DNA from: Prorocentrum cordatum
Taxonomy: Eukaryota > Sar > Dinophyceae > Prorocentrales > Prorocentraceae
NCBI GenBank assembly: GCA_963575745.1
Contig: CAUYUJ010013891.1
Coordinates: forward strand, 587,500 to 651,499
Direction: 5' to 3'
Length of the DNA stretch: 64,000 nt
Part shown: positions 33,201-43,697 of the stretch, piece after piece
How the letters are laid out: every line of letters begins with the position of its first letter
Numbering within the stretch: the first letter of the stretch is position 1
Translations under genes and position numbers: made by a program
Notes under the pieces: generated by a model
Told to the model about the DNA's origin: nothing
Seen by the model: only the letters and a program-made list of their open reading frames with translations
Databases searched by the model: none

Positions 33201-35201
33201 CGAGCAGCCTATGCATGCAAGGTTTTCGGCATGGCTCCCAGCACGGTTACCAAGTGGAGGAGGAGGCTGGCCTCGCTGGTAGCCCCGCGCCTTCGAGGCC
33301 GCTGCCTCACAACGCTGCTGCAGCTGGAGATCGGCGTGGGCGATCCTGCGTTCGGCGCGGTCTTCACGCTTCTCGACTCGTGGATGCACATCGTCAGCGA
33401 CCCGCAGAGGAGGAAGAAGGTATGCATCGCATGGCCTCGCATCGTCTCGGCCATGGGGAAGAAGAAGCCGCAGCACAGGTGGCGAGGAGTTACGGGCATC
33501 ACGCGCGCCATGGTGGTCACGCTGCTGGACCTGGAGTGGCAGCCCCTGGGGCAATGGCACTGGGTCTCGAAGGAGGGCGAGGTTTTCGGCGGCGACGACG
33601 AGAACGCGCTGGACGACGACGTGGACCTCAGCGACCTGAAGGCGGCGATCAAGAGCACGATCGAGGTTAAGCAGTGGGCGAGGGCCGCGCAGCATTTTGC
33701 AGGCGGCGGCCTGGAGGGAGGAGCTGACCTCCGCTCTGCGAAGATGAAGATCGGCAAGCTTCGCACGAAGGGCCAGTGCGACAAGGTGGGCGCGTTCCTC
33801 GCGATCATGACTGGGCGAATTTGGCCGAGGCAGCGCGTGGCGGACCTCGGCATCGAGATCGAGGACGTCATGTGCCCTAGGTGCGGCGAGGAGCCAGAGA
33901 CGCGGAAGCACCTCATGTGGGAGTGCAGGTGCAACGAGACCATCGAGGGCATCGAGACGTCGCAGCACATCGCGGCGAGAGCGGCCACTGAGGTCGAGAA
34001 CCAGCCGTGCCTGTGGCTGCGAGGCCTGCTACCAGCGAGCTGGGCGGCGGTCAGCGGCCCGCCCGAGCCTGGGACAGAGTTGACCGAGAGCTTCGGTGAC
34101 TTGCAGGTCCTGTCTAGCGACGTGGTGAGCATGACGGACGGTTGGCTCATCGCGGCTGGTGATGCGTCAGGCGGCGAGTACACGATGGACCCAAGGCTGA
34201 GGAGGGTGTCTTGGGGCTGGGTGGTCTTCAACAGTGTGGACCCAACAGAGGCGAAGGTGGTCGCAGGCGGCCGTGGCGCTCTTGCGGGTTGGAGGCAGAG
34301 CGTCAACCGCGGGGAGCTCATGGCGCTGAAGGACGTGATCACCGCAACTGGAGGGTACTACGACAAGATCAGGTACACCGCCGACTCGTCGTACGTTGTC
34401 AGGGGCATGGACAAGCTTCGAGGAGGGAGGATGCCCAAGACGCACGTCGACCTGTGGAAGGAGGTCAAGCAGGGCCTAATCGGCAAGCAGGTCGAGATCA
34501 TCAAGGTGGAGAGCCACATGTCGTCCCAGGAGGCGCTGGACGCAGAGGCCAACCCGATCGACTGGCTCGGGAACGTCTTGGCGGACGACTTCGTGGACGG
34601 CATCGCGGAGTCGGTGCAGGTGCCGCGCGCGCAGGCGCGGTGTGTGGGCTTCGCGGGGGGCGTCGCAGGGCTCGTCAGGGACCGTGCCTACCTGGCGCCC
34701 ATGGCCTCCATCGAGGCGGAGCCGTCGCAGGTCCCGGGCTTGAAGGTCAGGCAGGAGGCCCACGTCAAGGCGCGTAGGCGCGCGGCGCTGCTGGAGGGCA
34801 CCAAGCACAACATCTCCCACGACGTGAGTGGCAAGCACTACAGGTGCCTGAGGTGCGGGTCCCGCGCACTGATGTCCTCAGCGGACGCATGGCTGGCAGG
34901 CGAGTGCATCGCCGTGCAGAAGGCGGACGCCGTCCACGGTTCGCTGAGGAGCAGGCCGAGGATCGCGAACCAGGAGGCCCACGAGAGCCACTTCGTGCTG
35001 TACGTGGAGGAGCTCGGCCTGCACTACTGCAAGAAGTGCGGCTGCGTCGCGATAGAGAGCATGAGGAAGCTCGCGCAGGTCTGCGAGGAGACCCCAGGCC
35101 AGATGGGGAAGCATAACCTCTCGAGGATCGCGAAGGGCCTGCAGCCAGGCACCAGCGCGATGGCGCTGGAGTACAACAAGAAGAAGAGCGGAGGGAGCTG
35201 A
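30213..35201 (+). pseudogene. LINE ORF2: endonuclease, reverse transcriptase, RNase H, one in-frame TGA
   Basis: One frame is open from 30213 to 35201 except for TGA at 32508-32510. The EEP endonuclease shows P-E-T-H (about 30300), G-D-W-N-A (about 30705), L-D-Y-A (about 30828) and N-H-Y-G (about 30900). RT fingers (K-S-K-A-K-G, about 32170) precede the stop. After it come motif A D-L-A-E-F-Y-D (about 32550) and motif C W-V-D-D-V (about 32820), a YADD variant that keeps both Asp. Numbering from the ATG at 32517: zinc knuckle C453-C456-H465-C470; RNase H acidic residues D549, E600, D623 and D690/691; CxxC pairs 777/780 and 838/841. The first ATG is at 30426, but homology starts upstream, so initiation is unclear. 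The stop could come from CGA by one C-to-T change. Confidence 0.8.
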
Positions 35202-35283
35202 GCACGCGCCGTTTGCGCGTGGCGCAGCCCTTTGCACTGCCCGCAGACTGCGGGAGAGGCGGCGCAGCCCCCTCGGCACAAAA
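35202..35283 (+). other. LINE 3' UTR with two short hairpins
   Basis: CACGCGC (35203-35209) pairs with GCGCGTG (35215-35221), and CCCGCA (35240-35245) with TGCGGG (35249-35254). The element ends CACAAAA, a very short A-rich tail. Such 3' stems are recognised by the RT in some LINEs; here that is inference. Confidence 0.6.
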
Positions 35284-35500
35284 GTCGTCGTCCGTCGCCC
35301 GTCGTCGTCCGTCGTCGTCCGTCGTCGTCGTCGTCGTCCTCGTAATCGTCCAAGTCGTCGTCGTCCGTCCGTCGTCGTCGTCGTCTTCCACTGTCGTCGT
35401 CTTCGTCGTCGTCCGTCGCCGTCTTCGTAATAGTCTTTGTCGCCGTCCGTCGTTCGTCGTCGTCGTCCTCCTCCGCCGCCGTCGTCGTCGTCGTCGTCGC

Positions 35501-35533
<33 letters not shown>

Positions 35534-35600
35534 ACCGTCGTCATCGTCCGTCGTCCGTCGTCGTCGTCCGTCGTCGTCGTCCACTGTCGTCGTCGTCCTC

Positions 35601-35635
<35 letters not shown>

Positions 35636-36117
35636 TCAGTCGTCGTTGTGGCGTCGTCGTCGTTTAGTCCGCCGTCGTCGTCGCCGTCGCCCGTCGTTGT
35701 CGTCGGTGTCATCGTCGTCGACATCGTCGTCGTCGTCCTAGTCGTCCGTCGTCGTTTGTCGTCCGTCGTCCGTCGTCCGTCGCCATCGTCGTCGTCATCG
35801 TCGTCGCGTCGTCCGTCCGTCTGTCGCGTCGTCCGTCCGTCCGTCCGCCCGTCCGTCCGTCCGTCCGTCAGTCCGTCCGGTCGTCTGTTCGTCCGTCGTC
35901 CGTCCGTCCGTCGTCCGTCCGTCCGTAGTCCGTCCGTCCGTCGTCGTCGTCCGTCGTCGTCGTCGTCAAAGTAGTCGTTGTCGTCGTTGTCGTCGTCGTC
36001 CGTCGTCGTCGTCGTCCGTTTTCGTCGTCGTAGAAGTCGTCGTCGTCGTCGTCGTCAGTCGTCGTCGTCGTCCGTCGTCGCGTCTTCGTAGTCGTTGTCC
36101 GTCGTCGTCGTTGTCGT

Positions 36118-36149
<32 letters not shown>

Positions 36150-36434
36150 TCGTCCGTCGCCCGTCGTCGTCCGTCGTCGCCGTCATCGTCGTCATCGTCG
36201 AAGTCTTCGTCGTCCGTCCGTCGTCGTCGTCGTCGTCGTCGTCGTCTTCGTCGTCGTCCGTTGCCGTCGTCGTAACGGTCTTTGTCGTCGTCCGTCGTCG
36301 TCCGTCGTACGTCGTCGTCGTCGTAATCCTCCGCCGTCGTCGTCGTCGCCGTCGTCGTCGTCATCGTCCGTCGTCCGTCGTCCTCGTCCGTCGTCGTAAT
36401 CGTCGTCGTCGTCCTCCGCCGTCGTCGTCGTCGT

Positions 36435-36469
<35 letters not shown>

Positions 36470-37890
36470 CGTCGTCGTCGTCGCCGTCGCCCGTCGTTGT
36501 CGTCGTCGTCGTCGTCGACGTCGTCGTCGTCGTCCTAGTCGTCGTTCGTCGTCGTCCGTCGTCGTCGTCGTCGTCATCGTCATCGTCGTCGTCTCGTCCG
36601 TCCGTCTGTCGGGTCGTCCGTCCGTCCGTCCGCCTGTCCGTCCGTCCGTCCGCCCGTCGGTCCGTCCGAGTCCGTCCGTTCGTCTGTTCGTCCGTCGTCC
36701 GTCCGTCCGTCGTCCGTCCGTCCGTCCGTAGTCCGTCCGTCCGTCCGTCGTCGTCGCCCGTCGTCGTCGTCGTCAAAGTAGTCGTTGTCGTCGTTGTCGT
36801 CGTCGTCGTCCTTCGTCGTCGTCGTCGTCTCCGTCGTTGTAGTAGTCGTCGTTGTCGTCGTCGTCGTCAGTCGTCGTCGTCCGTCGTCGCGTCTTCGTAG
36901 TCGTCGTCCGTCGTCGTCGTCGTCGTCGTTGTCGTCGTCGTCCGTCGTCGCCGTCGTCGTCGTCGTCGTCCGTCGCCCGTCGTCGTCCGTCGTCGTCGTT
37001 GGCGTCGTCATCGTCGAAGTCTTCGTCGTCCGTCCGCCGTCGTCGTCGTCGTCCACTGTCGCCGTCTTTGTCGTCGTCCGTCGCCGTCGTCGTAATAGTC
37101 TTTGTCGTCGTCCGTCGTCGTCCGTCGATCGTCGTCGTCCTCCTCCGCCGTCGTCGTCGTCGTCGTCGTCGTCGTCGGCGTCGTCGTCGTCGTCGTCCGC
37201 CGTCGTCGTCGCCCCCGTCGTTGTCGTCGTCGCCATCGTCGTCGACATCGTCGTCGTCGTCCTAGTCGTCGTCCGTCGTCGTCCGTCGTCCTTCGTCCGT
37301 CGTCCGTCGTCGTTGTCGCCGTCGTCGTCATCGTTGTCGCGTCGTCCGTCCGTCTGTCGCGTCGTCCGTCCGTCCGCCCGTCCGTCCGTCCGTCCGCCCG
37401 TCCGTCCGTCAGTCCGTCCGTTCGTCTGTTCGTTCGTCGTCCGTCCGTCGTCCGTCCGTCCGTCCGTAGTCCGTCCGTCCGTCGTCGTCGTCCGTCGTCG
37501 TCGTCGTCAAAGTAGTCGTTGTCGTCGTCGTCGTCGTCCTTCGTCGTCGTCGTCCGTCTTCGTCGTCGTAGTAGTCGTCGTTGTCGTCGTCGTCGTCATT
37601 CGTCGTCGTTGTCGTCCGTCGTCGCGTCTTCGTAGTCGTCGTCCGTCGTCGTCGTCGTTGTCGTCGTCGTCCGTCGTCGCCGTCGTCGTCGTCGTCGTCC
37701 GTCGCCCGTCGTCGACCGTCGTCCGTCCGTCGTCGTCGTCGTCGTCATCGTCGAAGTCTTCGTCGTCCGTCCGTCGTCGTCGTCGTCGTCGTCCACTGTC
37801 GTCGTCTTCGTCGTCGTCCGTCGCCGTCGTCGTAATAGTCTTTGTCGTCGTCCGTCGTCGTCCGTCGTCCGTCGTCGTCGTCCTCCTCCC

Positions 37891-37946
<56 letters not shown>

Positions 37947-38400
37947 CGGCGTCGTCGTCGGCGTCGTCGTCGTCGTCCGTCGTCGTCGCCGTCGCCCGTC
38001 GTTGTCGTCGTCATCGTCGTCGACATCGTCGTCGTCGTCCTTCGTCCTTCGTCCGTCGTCGTCCGTCGTCCGTCGTCTGTCGTCCGTCGCCCGTCGTCGT
38101 CGCGTCGTCCGTCCGTCTGTCGCGTCGTCCGTCCGTCCGCCCGCCCGTCCGTCCGTCCGTCCGTCCGCCCGTCCGTCCGTCTGTCAGTCCGTCCGTTCGT
38201 CCGTTCGTCCGTCGTCCGTCCGTCCGTCGTCCGTCCGTCCGTCCGCAGTCCGTCCGTCCGTCCGTGGTCCGTCCGTCCGTCCGTCAGTTCGTCGCGTTGT
38301 CCGTCCGTCCGTCGCGTCGTCCCTCCGTCCGTCCGTCCGTCCGTCCGTCGTCGTCGTCCGCGCGTCCGTCGTCCGTCCGTTTGTCACTCGTTGATCGTCT
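35284..38400 (+). repeat. GTC/GTCC higher-order repeat, right block (about four units of 740-840 bp)
   Basis: Begins with the right copy of the 17-bp target duplication (35284-35300). Unit markers recur in order: CGAAGTCTTCG at about 36199, 37015 and 37750; GTAATAGTCTTTG-like at about 35427, 36271, 37093 and 37832; GTCC tetranucleotide runs starting about 35813, 36598, 37345 and 38110; CAAAGTAGTCG at about 35968, 36774 and 37508. The last GTCC run is longer and ends with TTGTCACTCG near 38390. Translations are S/V/R or D/T/R strings and are not genes. Confidence 0.92.
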
Positions 38401-38849
38401 TCTTCGTCGTGGTCGTCATCGTCGATCGGCGGCAGGTCGTGGCCAGGCCGGCGCCCGCGGCACCTCTGCAGTCCCCCCGGTGGGCCCAGTGGCAAGGTAC
38501 GGCAGTTTCGTGCCGTCAGGAGAGGGGAAAGGCACCCATACTGTTACTTTTCCTTCGTTTTCTTTATCGTTGGGCCTCCTGGGAGGCCCTCGTCGCCACC
38601 GCTGGATTCGCATACACACTCTCTTGTCAGAACGCACCCAGGAGAGGTCTGGGTAGTATCGGTATCGTTTTTTTTTGTTTCTCAAGTTGGTCTCTGACGT
38701 TGCTGGGATCGTTCAACCTTGGACGGTCAACGATTTCCAGAACGTCCGACCATTTAACATCAACCGGTTCTGGTTCGCCAGCGGCGTTCAACATTGAACG
38801 GTGGCGGCGGAGTCGCCGCTGGTTGACGCGATGCGAACTTACCGTAGAT

Positions 38850-38980
38850 CGCTCCAGAGCGTCCTGGAGCGCTCTCAGGAGCGTTCTGGAGCGCTCTGAA
38901 ACGGCCGCGGCGCCCGATGCGTCTTCCAGAACCGCAGGATCTGAGAGCTCCTCGACGTGCCCCAGTCCGATGTCGTCCCG
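38850..38980 (+). repeat. Dispersed repeat family A, copy 2
   Basis: GGAGCGCTCTGAAACGGCC, then GCGGCGCCCGATGCGTC and CCAGAACCGCAGGATC, with CCCAGTCCGATGTCGTCCC downstream, which also resembles the copy at 39940. Confidence 0.75.
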
Positions 38981-39267
38981 TCTTTGGTCTCGTCGGCAGA
39001 ATCTTGTGGAGAGCGAAGGGTTTGCGCCGCTGCTCGGAGGAGGGCGAGTCGAGACAACGGGTTAGGTAGCCTTCGGGGGCCCCCTCGTCGCCCCGCGAGA
39101 CCCAGGCGTTGCAATTGTTTTGCGTTGTGCGATCTCGCCCGATGCTGGACTCCGGGGCAATGCGGCGGAAGGATGGGTTGGGTTCTGGTCGTGATGTTGT
39201 TCCAAAACACCCTGTGGTGTCGGGTCCTCCCTCTCTTCCCGTCCTTGCCTCTGCCCTCCGCACGACC

Positions 39268-39385
39268 ATGTCGGCACACCCCTCACACGTTTCGTGGCCC
39301 CATAGGGAGCTCCACCGAAGGCCTCAATGGCAGGGGCGGCACACCCCTCACACGTTCCGTGGCCCCATCGGGAGCTCCACCGAAG
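39268..39385 (+). repeat. Isolated copy of the 90-bp repeat of 14705-15345
   Basis: Two partial units: CGGCACACCCCTCACACG, then TTTCGTGGCCCCATAGGGAG and CACCGAAGGCC, repeated about 65 bp on. It lies 24 kb from the main array. Confidence 0.85.
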
Positions 39386-39939
39386 AAGAACTTCTGAACT
39401 GCAGTACTCACATTTGCATCTGCTTGTACCCTTCGCCAGGATCTCCTCAACTTCCTCCTCGATGTTGCAGTTTTTTTCCGCACTGTCGAATCAGAACTCA
39501 TGGCTACGGCTGGACGCAGCTCGGAAATCTGGTGCGTTTGAACCCCCGGAGGGGTCCAGGGACTGATTTTGAGCTGCTGTTGTCTTAACTCGCCCTGCTC
39601 TAAGCACAGTGGTCGTGGCCAGGCCAGCGCCAGGGCACCTCAGCAGTCCCTCTGGCAGATCTTTTCAGTGCCGCTGGTTTGGGAAGAGGGGGGCTCAGGC
39701 GGGCTCAGGACCAGGGTGGCTCGTCGTTGCGTTATATCCGACCCCGAATCAAGCCCGGGGCGATCGTGGCGGCCACAAGTCAGGGCAAGGATTCCAGCCC
39801 CCTCCCCCGCTCTGCAAGGTAGACGTGGCTCATAAGTAACCATACAGCGACAGAGAGATGACAACTTATGTCCAACATGGGCAGTCATGCGTTTTTTGGG
39901 TTAGGGGTAGATAATCACGCCACCAGATTTCTCCAGGGT

Positions 39940-40055
39940 GTTCTGCAGCGCTCTTGGTTCCGTAGCGCTCTGGAACGGCCGTGGCGCCCGATACATCCTC
40001 CAGAGCCGCCAGGTCCCAGAGATCCCCGATCTGTCCCAGTCCGATCTTGTCCCAG
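39940..40055 (+). repeat. Dispersed repeat family A, copy 3
   Basis: GCGCTCTGGAACGGCC, then GTGGCGCCCGATACATCC and CCAGAGCCGCCAGG, followed by CCCAGTCCGATCTTGTCCC. Confidence 0.75.
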
Positions 40056-40344
40056 AGCAGACCTTTTCAGGGCCGTCAGTGTCGCCGCTGTCGGCCTCCC
40101 CGGGCGTCTCCCGGGCCCCGAGGCCGTTAGCAGAACGGCTCCAGACGAGAAGGGCCTCAGGCGGGTCCCGGGCCGAGAGCCTTCGGGGTCCCGGACCCCT
40201 TCCCCCATGGCAGGCGGGATGGGAAGGGCGGCACTCGCACTTCTCCTGCCACCTCCAGCGACGAGGTCCACGAGGCCTCCCCGGGCTGGGGATAGGGGAT
40301 GCCTTGCATTGCACATGCAGCTCGCACTTGCTATTTGGAGTCTG

Positions 40345-40506
40345 GCCCACTTGCCCCACTCGCCCCACTTGCCCCACTTGACCCACATGACCCACTTGCC
40401 CCGCTTGCCTCACTTGCCCCACTTGGGCGAGTGGGGAGTGGGGCGAGTGCTTGGGCGAGCGGGGCGAGTGGGGCAAGTGGGGCGAGTGGGGCAAGCGGGA
40501 TTGAAG
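40345..40506. repeat. Inverted minisatellite: (CCCCACTTG)n facing (CAAGTGGGG)n
   Basis: The left half has about ten 9-bp words of the CCCCACTTG type; after TTGGGCGAG the right half has the complementary CGAGTGGGG/CAAGTGGGG words. The whole could fold into a hairpin with arms of about 75 bp. 52037-52217 is an inverted relative with similar flanks (AATCCCGCTTG). Confidence 0.85.
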
Positions 40507-41114
40507 AATCTACCCTTCTTCATGGCCAGATAATCGAGCACTGACAAGCTGCGTGGACCGCCTGCAGGAAATCAGCTTTCCCCCAGCCGCGCGGGGGCTG
40601 CCAACAACAAAAACATTGTTTTTTTTCATAGCCGCGGTCACCGGGACGACCGGCGCTTACGTTCGCAATTTCGCATTATCCTCCTCCCCTCCTTCCCCCA
40701 TCCCTTCTTCTCACTTCTCCCCTACCTCCCTCGTTCGCCTTGCTCCCTCCCCCGTCGATCCTGATCAACATTCCTTCCTACTCCTGGTTCCTCCCACTCC
40801 CTGCTTATCTTCACATGTCAGGCATGGCAGGCTTGGGGGCATGTGTATTGTTAGCCATCGGTGAGTCCGCACACATCTCCTGAACATTGTCGCACTTATT
40901 TGCTTCCATTGTGTTGCATGGCACGTTCTTCACATCTGTGACATTGTTGTCCTTCCCTACCCCGGGAGGAGAGGATCGAGGAGTTTCTAAAATCTACCCG
41001 GGGAGTGCCTGCAGCCGGCGGCCTTGGGGCTGCTGGCGGGGCGTCGTCGCCGTCCGCCTTTTCGGCGACGTCGTATTCTGTAGGGCTGTCGAGCCCACAT
41101 GCCTAATCCAGACA

Positions 41115-41295
41115 TCGACGCAAGCCGTGGGAACCTCCAACAGCTACACGGATGGCCGCATCGATAACGGATGGGCCGGCGCGCCCAAAATCTAACGGCA
41201 GGCAGCGACGCAAGCTGTGGGAACCTCCAACAGCTACACGGATGGCCGCATCGATAACGGATGGGCCGGCACGCCCAAACACGTTCTCTCACTTG
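41115..41295 (+). repeat. Tandem duplication, two copies of 90 bp
   Basis: CGACGCAAGC(C/T)GTGGGAACC starts copies at about 41117 and 41207. Both continue through CAACAGCTACACGGATGG to ATGGGCCGGC(G/A)CGCCCAAA with only a few differences, so the duplication is recent. Confidence 0.9.
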
Positions 41296-41457
41296 GGCCC
41301 CCCATATGTATAAGCCATCTCGGGTCGACGTGGCCTCCGATGTGTTATAATCCATCCTCTCTCGTTCCTCTCCCCATTTTCCGCCCTCCTCCCTCAGTAT
41401 CATGTGATTGGTCTCTCCCCCATTTTCCCTGTTCATCCCAATCCCGCATCTGCAGCA

Positions 41458-41471
41458 GGTTGTGGCTCAAG
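41458..41471 (+). other. Possible relict spliced leader upstream of the 401-aa ORF
   Basis: GGTTGTGGCTCAAG: the last 12 bases match the leader 3' end with one mismatch (TTGTGGCTCAAG against TTTTGGCTCAAG). The first ATG after it, at 41524, opens the long ORF. Alone it is weak; position makes it plausible. Confidence 0.4.
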
Positions 41472-41523
41472 CCTCTGGGCCATAGTTGGGGGCGCGGGTG
41501 GTCTGGGAGACCGCGTCGGAGGC

Positions 41524-42726
41524 ATGCCCATCACGTGGTGCCCCAATCCCAGCAGCTTGCGGCAGGTGGTGCTCCGCATCATGGCGTTCAGGCGCCACTT
41601 CGCTCAAGCGAACGCGGCTGGTGCCGACGTGCCGTACAGCGACATGTCGGTGAAGTATGCGGACCTTTTCACAACCATGAAGGTAGAGGTGCGGACGAAA
41701 ACTTTCGAGGCGACCACGACTGAAGTGGAGACCCGCACGGTGGAGGCAGGGCTCTTTACCATCCTCGAGGAGCTCAATATCAACTTGGAAGATGACGACT
41801 TCTGCACAAAGAAGCAAGCTGAGGTCTTTGCAATGTTCCATAAGGGCAACAAGAGCCACCTGACGATGCCGCTCACTCAGCAGATTGCTGCCGCGATGGT
41901 GTTTTTCGGGTCGCGACAGTTCTACCAGGCGATGCTGGATCAGTGGAAGACCGACTTGCCCGATGCGCGTTCTTTCAGCCGCGCAATAGAGTCCATCATC
42001 GACGGCGCGGCCCGGCCGCAGAAACTTTTCAGCCGCTCCTTCAACCCGAACCGCATCAGGTACAACCAGGTCAGGACGGCCAAAGACCCGCACCAATGCG
42101 CCAAGGATATTTTCCGGAAGTTTTGGCTTAAATTTGGTGGCGGGGGGTACCTCCGATTCAAGACGCCTGACAATTTCGTGAGGTCCAAGCGGAGCGTCTG
42201 CCAAGAGGTGGGCGGCAAATTCGGTCGATTCAGTGGCAAGAATTGGTGCCAGATTGTCCGCCGCCACCACTCGACGTTGACGTGCTTCCAACCCCAGCGG
42301 AACGCGAAGTTCAGGCATGCGGAGACAGGCCCTGGCTCGAGGTCTACGATCAACATGCTACAGGGCTGGAAGAAGACGCTTTTCCTGTACAGCCAGTCCC
42401 AGGATGTGGCTGGCATGTATTCGGGCTTAGTGGTGGACGAGATGAAGCGTTGGCGGGCGGTGATCCGCAAGGAGCGCGACCTGTACACGTCCGAGCTGCA
42501 CGCCCACCTCGACTACTTCGCATCTGAGAAGTTCGACGAGGTCTACTTTCAGTTCGTGCTCTGCGAGACGTCCAAGCTCATTGCGTGGCTGTTGACGTCC
42601 GACAAGCGTTATCGCCGGGACTACGTGCCCCCCGAGAACGCCGCCGACGAGGAGGAGGAGGAGGAGGAGGACCCGGAGGATTCCGAGCCCTTCGAGCCCC
42701 TGGCGGCTGCTCTGGGCGGAGCGTGA
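41524..42726 (+). CDS. Hypothetical protein, 400 aa, acidic C terminus
   Basis: ATG 41524 is the first after the leader-like sequence. The protein has balanced composition over its length and is probably truly coding. A mixed N-terminal part is followed by a basic central part rich in R/K/F (R-S-F-N-P-N-R-I-R-Y, K-F-G-R-F-S-G-K-N-W-C), then an amphipathic region and a tail of eight Glu/Asp-rich residues before the stop. I recognise no family. After the stop, out of frame, lies A-E-P-P-A-K-K-Q-K-K-G-G-W, which is the in-frame C terminus of the ORF ending at 51669. So this gene is probably the same family with a frameshift or altered 3' end. Codon-level GC fits its neighbours. Confidence 0.55.
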   Translation: MPITWCPNPSSLRQVVLRIMAFRRHFAQANAAGADVPYSDMSVKYADLFTTMKVEVRTKTFEATTTEVETRTVEAGLFTILEELNINLEDDDFCTKKQAEVFAMFHKGNKSHLTMPLTQQIAAAMVFFGSRQFYQAMLDQWKTDLPDARSFSRAIESIIDGAARPQKLFSRSFNPNRIRYNQVRTAKDPHQCAKDIFRKFWLKFGGGGYLRFKTPDNFVRSKRSVCQEVGGKFGRFSGKNWCQIVRRHHSTLTCFQPQRNAKFRHAETGPGSRSTINMLQGWKKTLFLYSQSQDVAGMYSGLVVDEMKRWRAVIRKERDLYTSELHAHLDYFASEKFDEVYFQFVLCETSKLIAWLLTSDKRYRRDYVPPENAADEEEEEEEDPEDSEPFEPLAAALGGA

Positions 42727-42761
42727 GGCCCGGGCCGGCCTCCGTAATTCGGTCTGCGCAG

Positions 42762-43050
42762 TCCTGCGCGCGGAGCCCCCGGCCAAGAAGCAGAAGAAGG
42801 GCGGCTGGCCCGTGATCCACTTCAAGAAGAGGGCGCGGGCCGCCATCCAGAACGATCCGCAGTGATGGCAGGCTGCCGCGGGCCGCGCAGTTGCCATGGG
42901 CACTGGAGCGAAGACAGCTAATTAGGTGCTGCGCGTCCGCGTGGGGCTTTAGAGCGAGCGCAACCAGCTGCCATGTGTTCGCTCGCGCGGAGTGCGCCCG
43001 ATCGCCTTCCCACGTGAGTTCCGAGCGACAGGGCCTCGCCAAAAAGCGCG
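42762..43050 (+). repeat. Shared 3' module, copy 1
   Basis: From CGCGGAGCCCCCGGCCAAGA through GATGGCAGGCTGCC to CGACAGGGCCTCGCCAAAAA this aligns with 51524-51853, with substitutions and small deletions. It covers the last codons and the 3' UTR of the 51-kb gene. Confidence 0.85.
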
Positions 43051-43064
43051 TGACAGGCTTCAGG

Positions 43065-43660
43065 AGTAATCCTGGGGAGAGGCCTCAGGGCCCTCGGGGT
43101 GGGGCTTCAGATCGTCGGCGAGAGGCGCCAGGGTTTTTGGGATGGGGGCCTCATGGCCTCAGCGGACCGCCGCCAGCCTCCCCGACCGACCTCCGCCCTG
43201 TTCCCCCCGACCTCCGCCCTGTTCCCCCCCCCTCTCCGCCCCCCCGCCTCCTCCCCCCCCCCTCAGCCTCTAATAGGGGGATTCGAATGAGCCCTCCTGC
43301 GACGGAGCTGCCGCGCCCTCGGCTGCGGCACCTCCAGGCAGTCCAAGGAGCTGATCCCCCCTGGTCGCGCTTCCATATCATATCCCGCAGAGCTTCTCCG
43401 TTTGTCTCACTCCCAGGCATTGCCGAGACAGCACATCGCCCCTATGCGTTCCTTACCTTACCTTACCTCCTCCTCCTCCTGATCTCCCCTCGCGCGCCCC
43501 CATCGTGCTCCTCGACGGGCTGTAGCCTTGGGAGAGCCCGCAGAATCTTGGGGAGAGGCCCCAGGGCCGTCGGGGGGGGCTTCAGATCCCTTGCGAGAGG
43601 CGCCAGGGTTTGCGGGGGGGGGCGCACAGGTTGCGAGGGGGGCACAGGCCTTTGCGGGCC
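43065..43660 (+). repeat. Two-copy repeat (about 120 bp, 465 bp apart)
   Basis: GGGGAGAGGCC(T/C)CAGGGCC, then GGGGCTTCAGATC and GCGAGAGGCGCCAGGGTTT, occurs at about 43075-43185 and 43540-43650. Each copy is followed by a GCCGCCGCCA word; after copy 2 this word is part of a hairpin. Confidence 0.75.
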
Positions 43661-43697
43661 GCCGCCAACAAAAATTAGATTTATCGTTTTTGGCGGC
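43661..43697. repeat. GCCGCC...GGCGGC hairpin, copy 1
   Basis: GCCGCCAACAAAAA pairs with TTTTTGGCGGC across a 12-base AT-rich loop, with one bulge. Similar structures lie at 49579, 50744 and 51886. Confidence 0.65.

Larger units (their letters stand above)
29100..35283 (+). mobile_element. Nearly intact LINE carrying a spliced leader, flanked by target-site duplication
   Basis: About 6.18 kb, inserted into a GTC/GTCC higher-order repeat. The order is a 22-nt spliced-leader sequence, 5' UTR, a coiled-coil ORF1, an ORF2 with endonuclease, reverse transcriptase, zinc knuckle, RNase H and terminal CxxC fingers, then an 82-bp 3' UTR with two small hairpins ending in CACAAAA. The 17-bp flanking duplication and matching empty sites in neighbouring units define the ends. 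ORF2 is spoiled by a single in-frame TGA. Starting exactly at the leader means that a trans-spliced mRNA was copied to its 5' end. Confidence 0.88.
38401..41114. other. Spacer without recognised gene; holds several dispersed repeats
   Basis: Contains family A copies (38850-38980, 39940-40055), an isolated copy of the 90-bp repeat (39268-39385), a 40-bp word starting TCGTGGCCAGGCC twice (38437 and 39612) and the inverted minisatellite at 40345-40506. ORFs on both strands have no domain signature. Confidence 0.55.
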
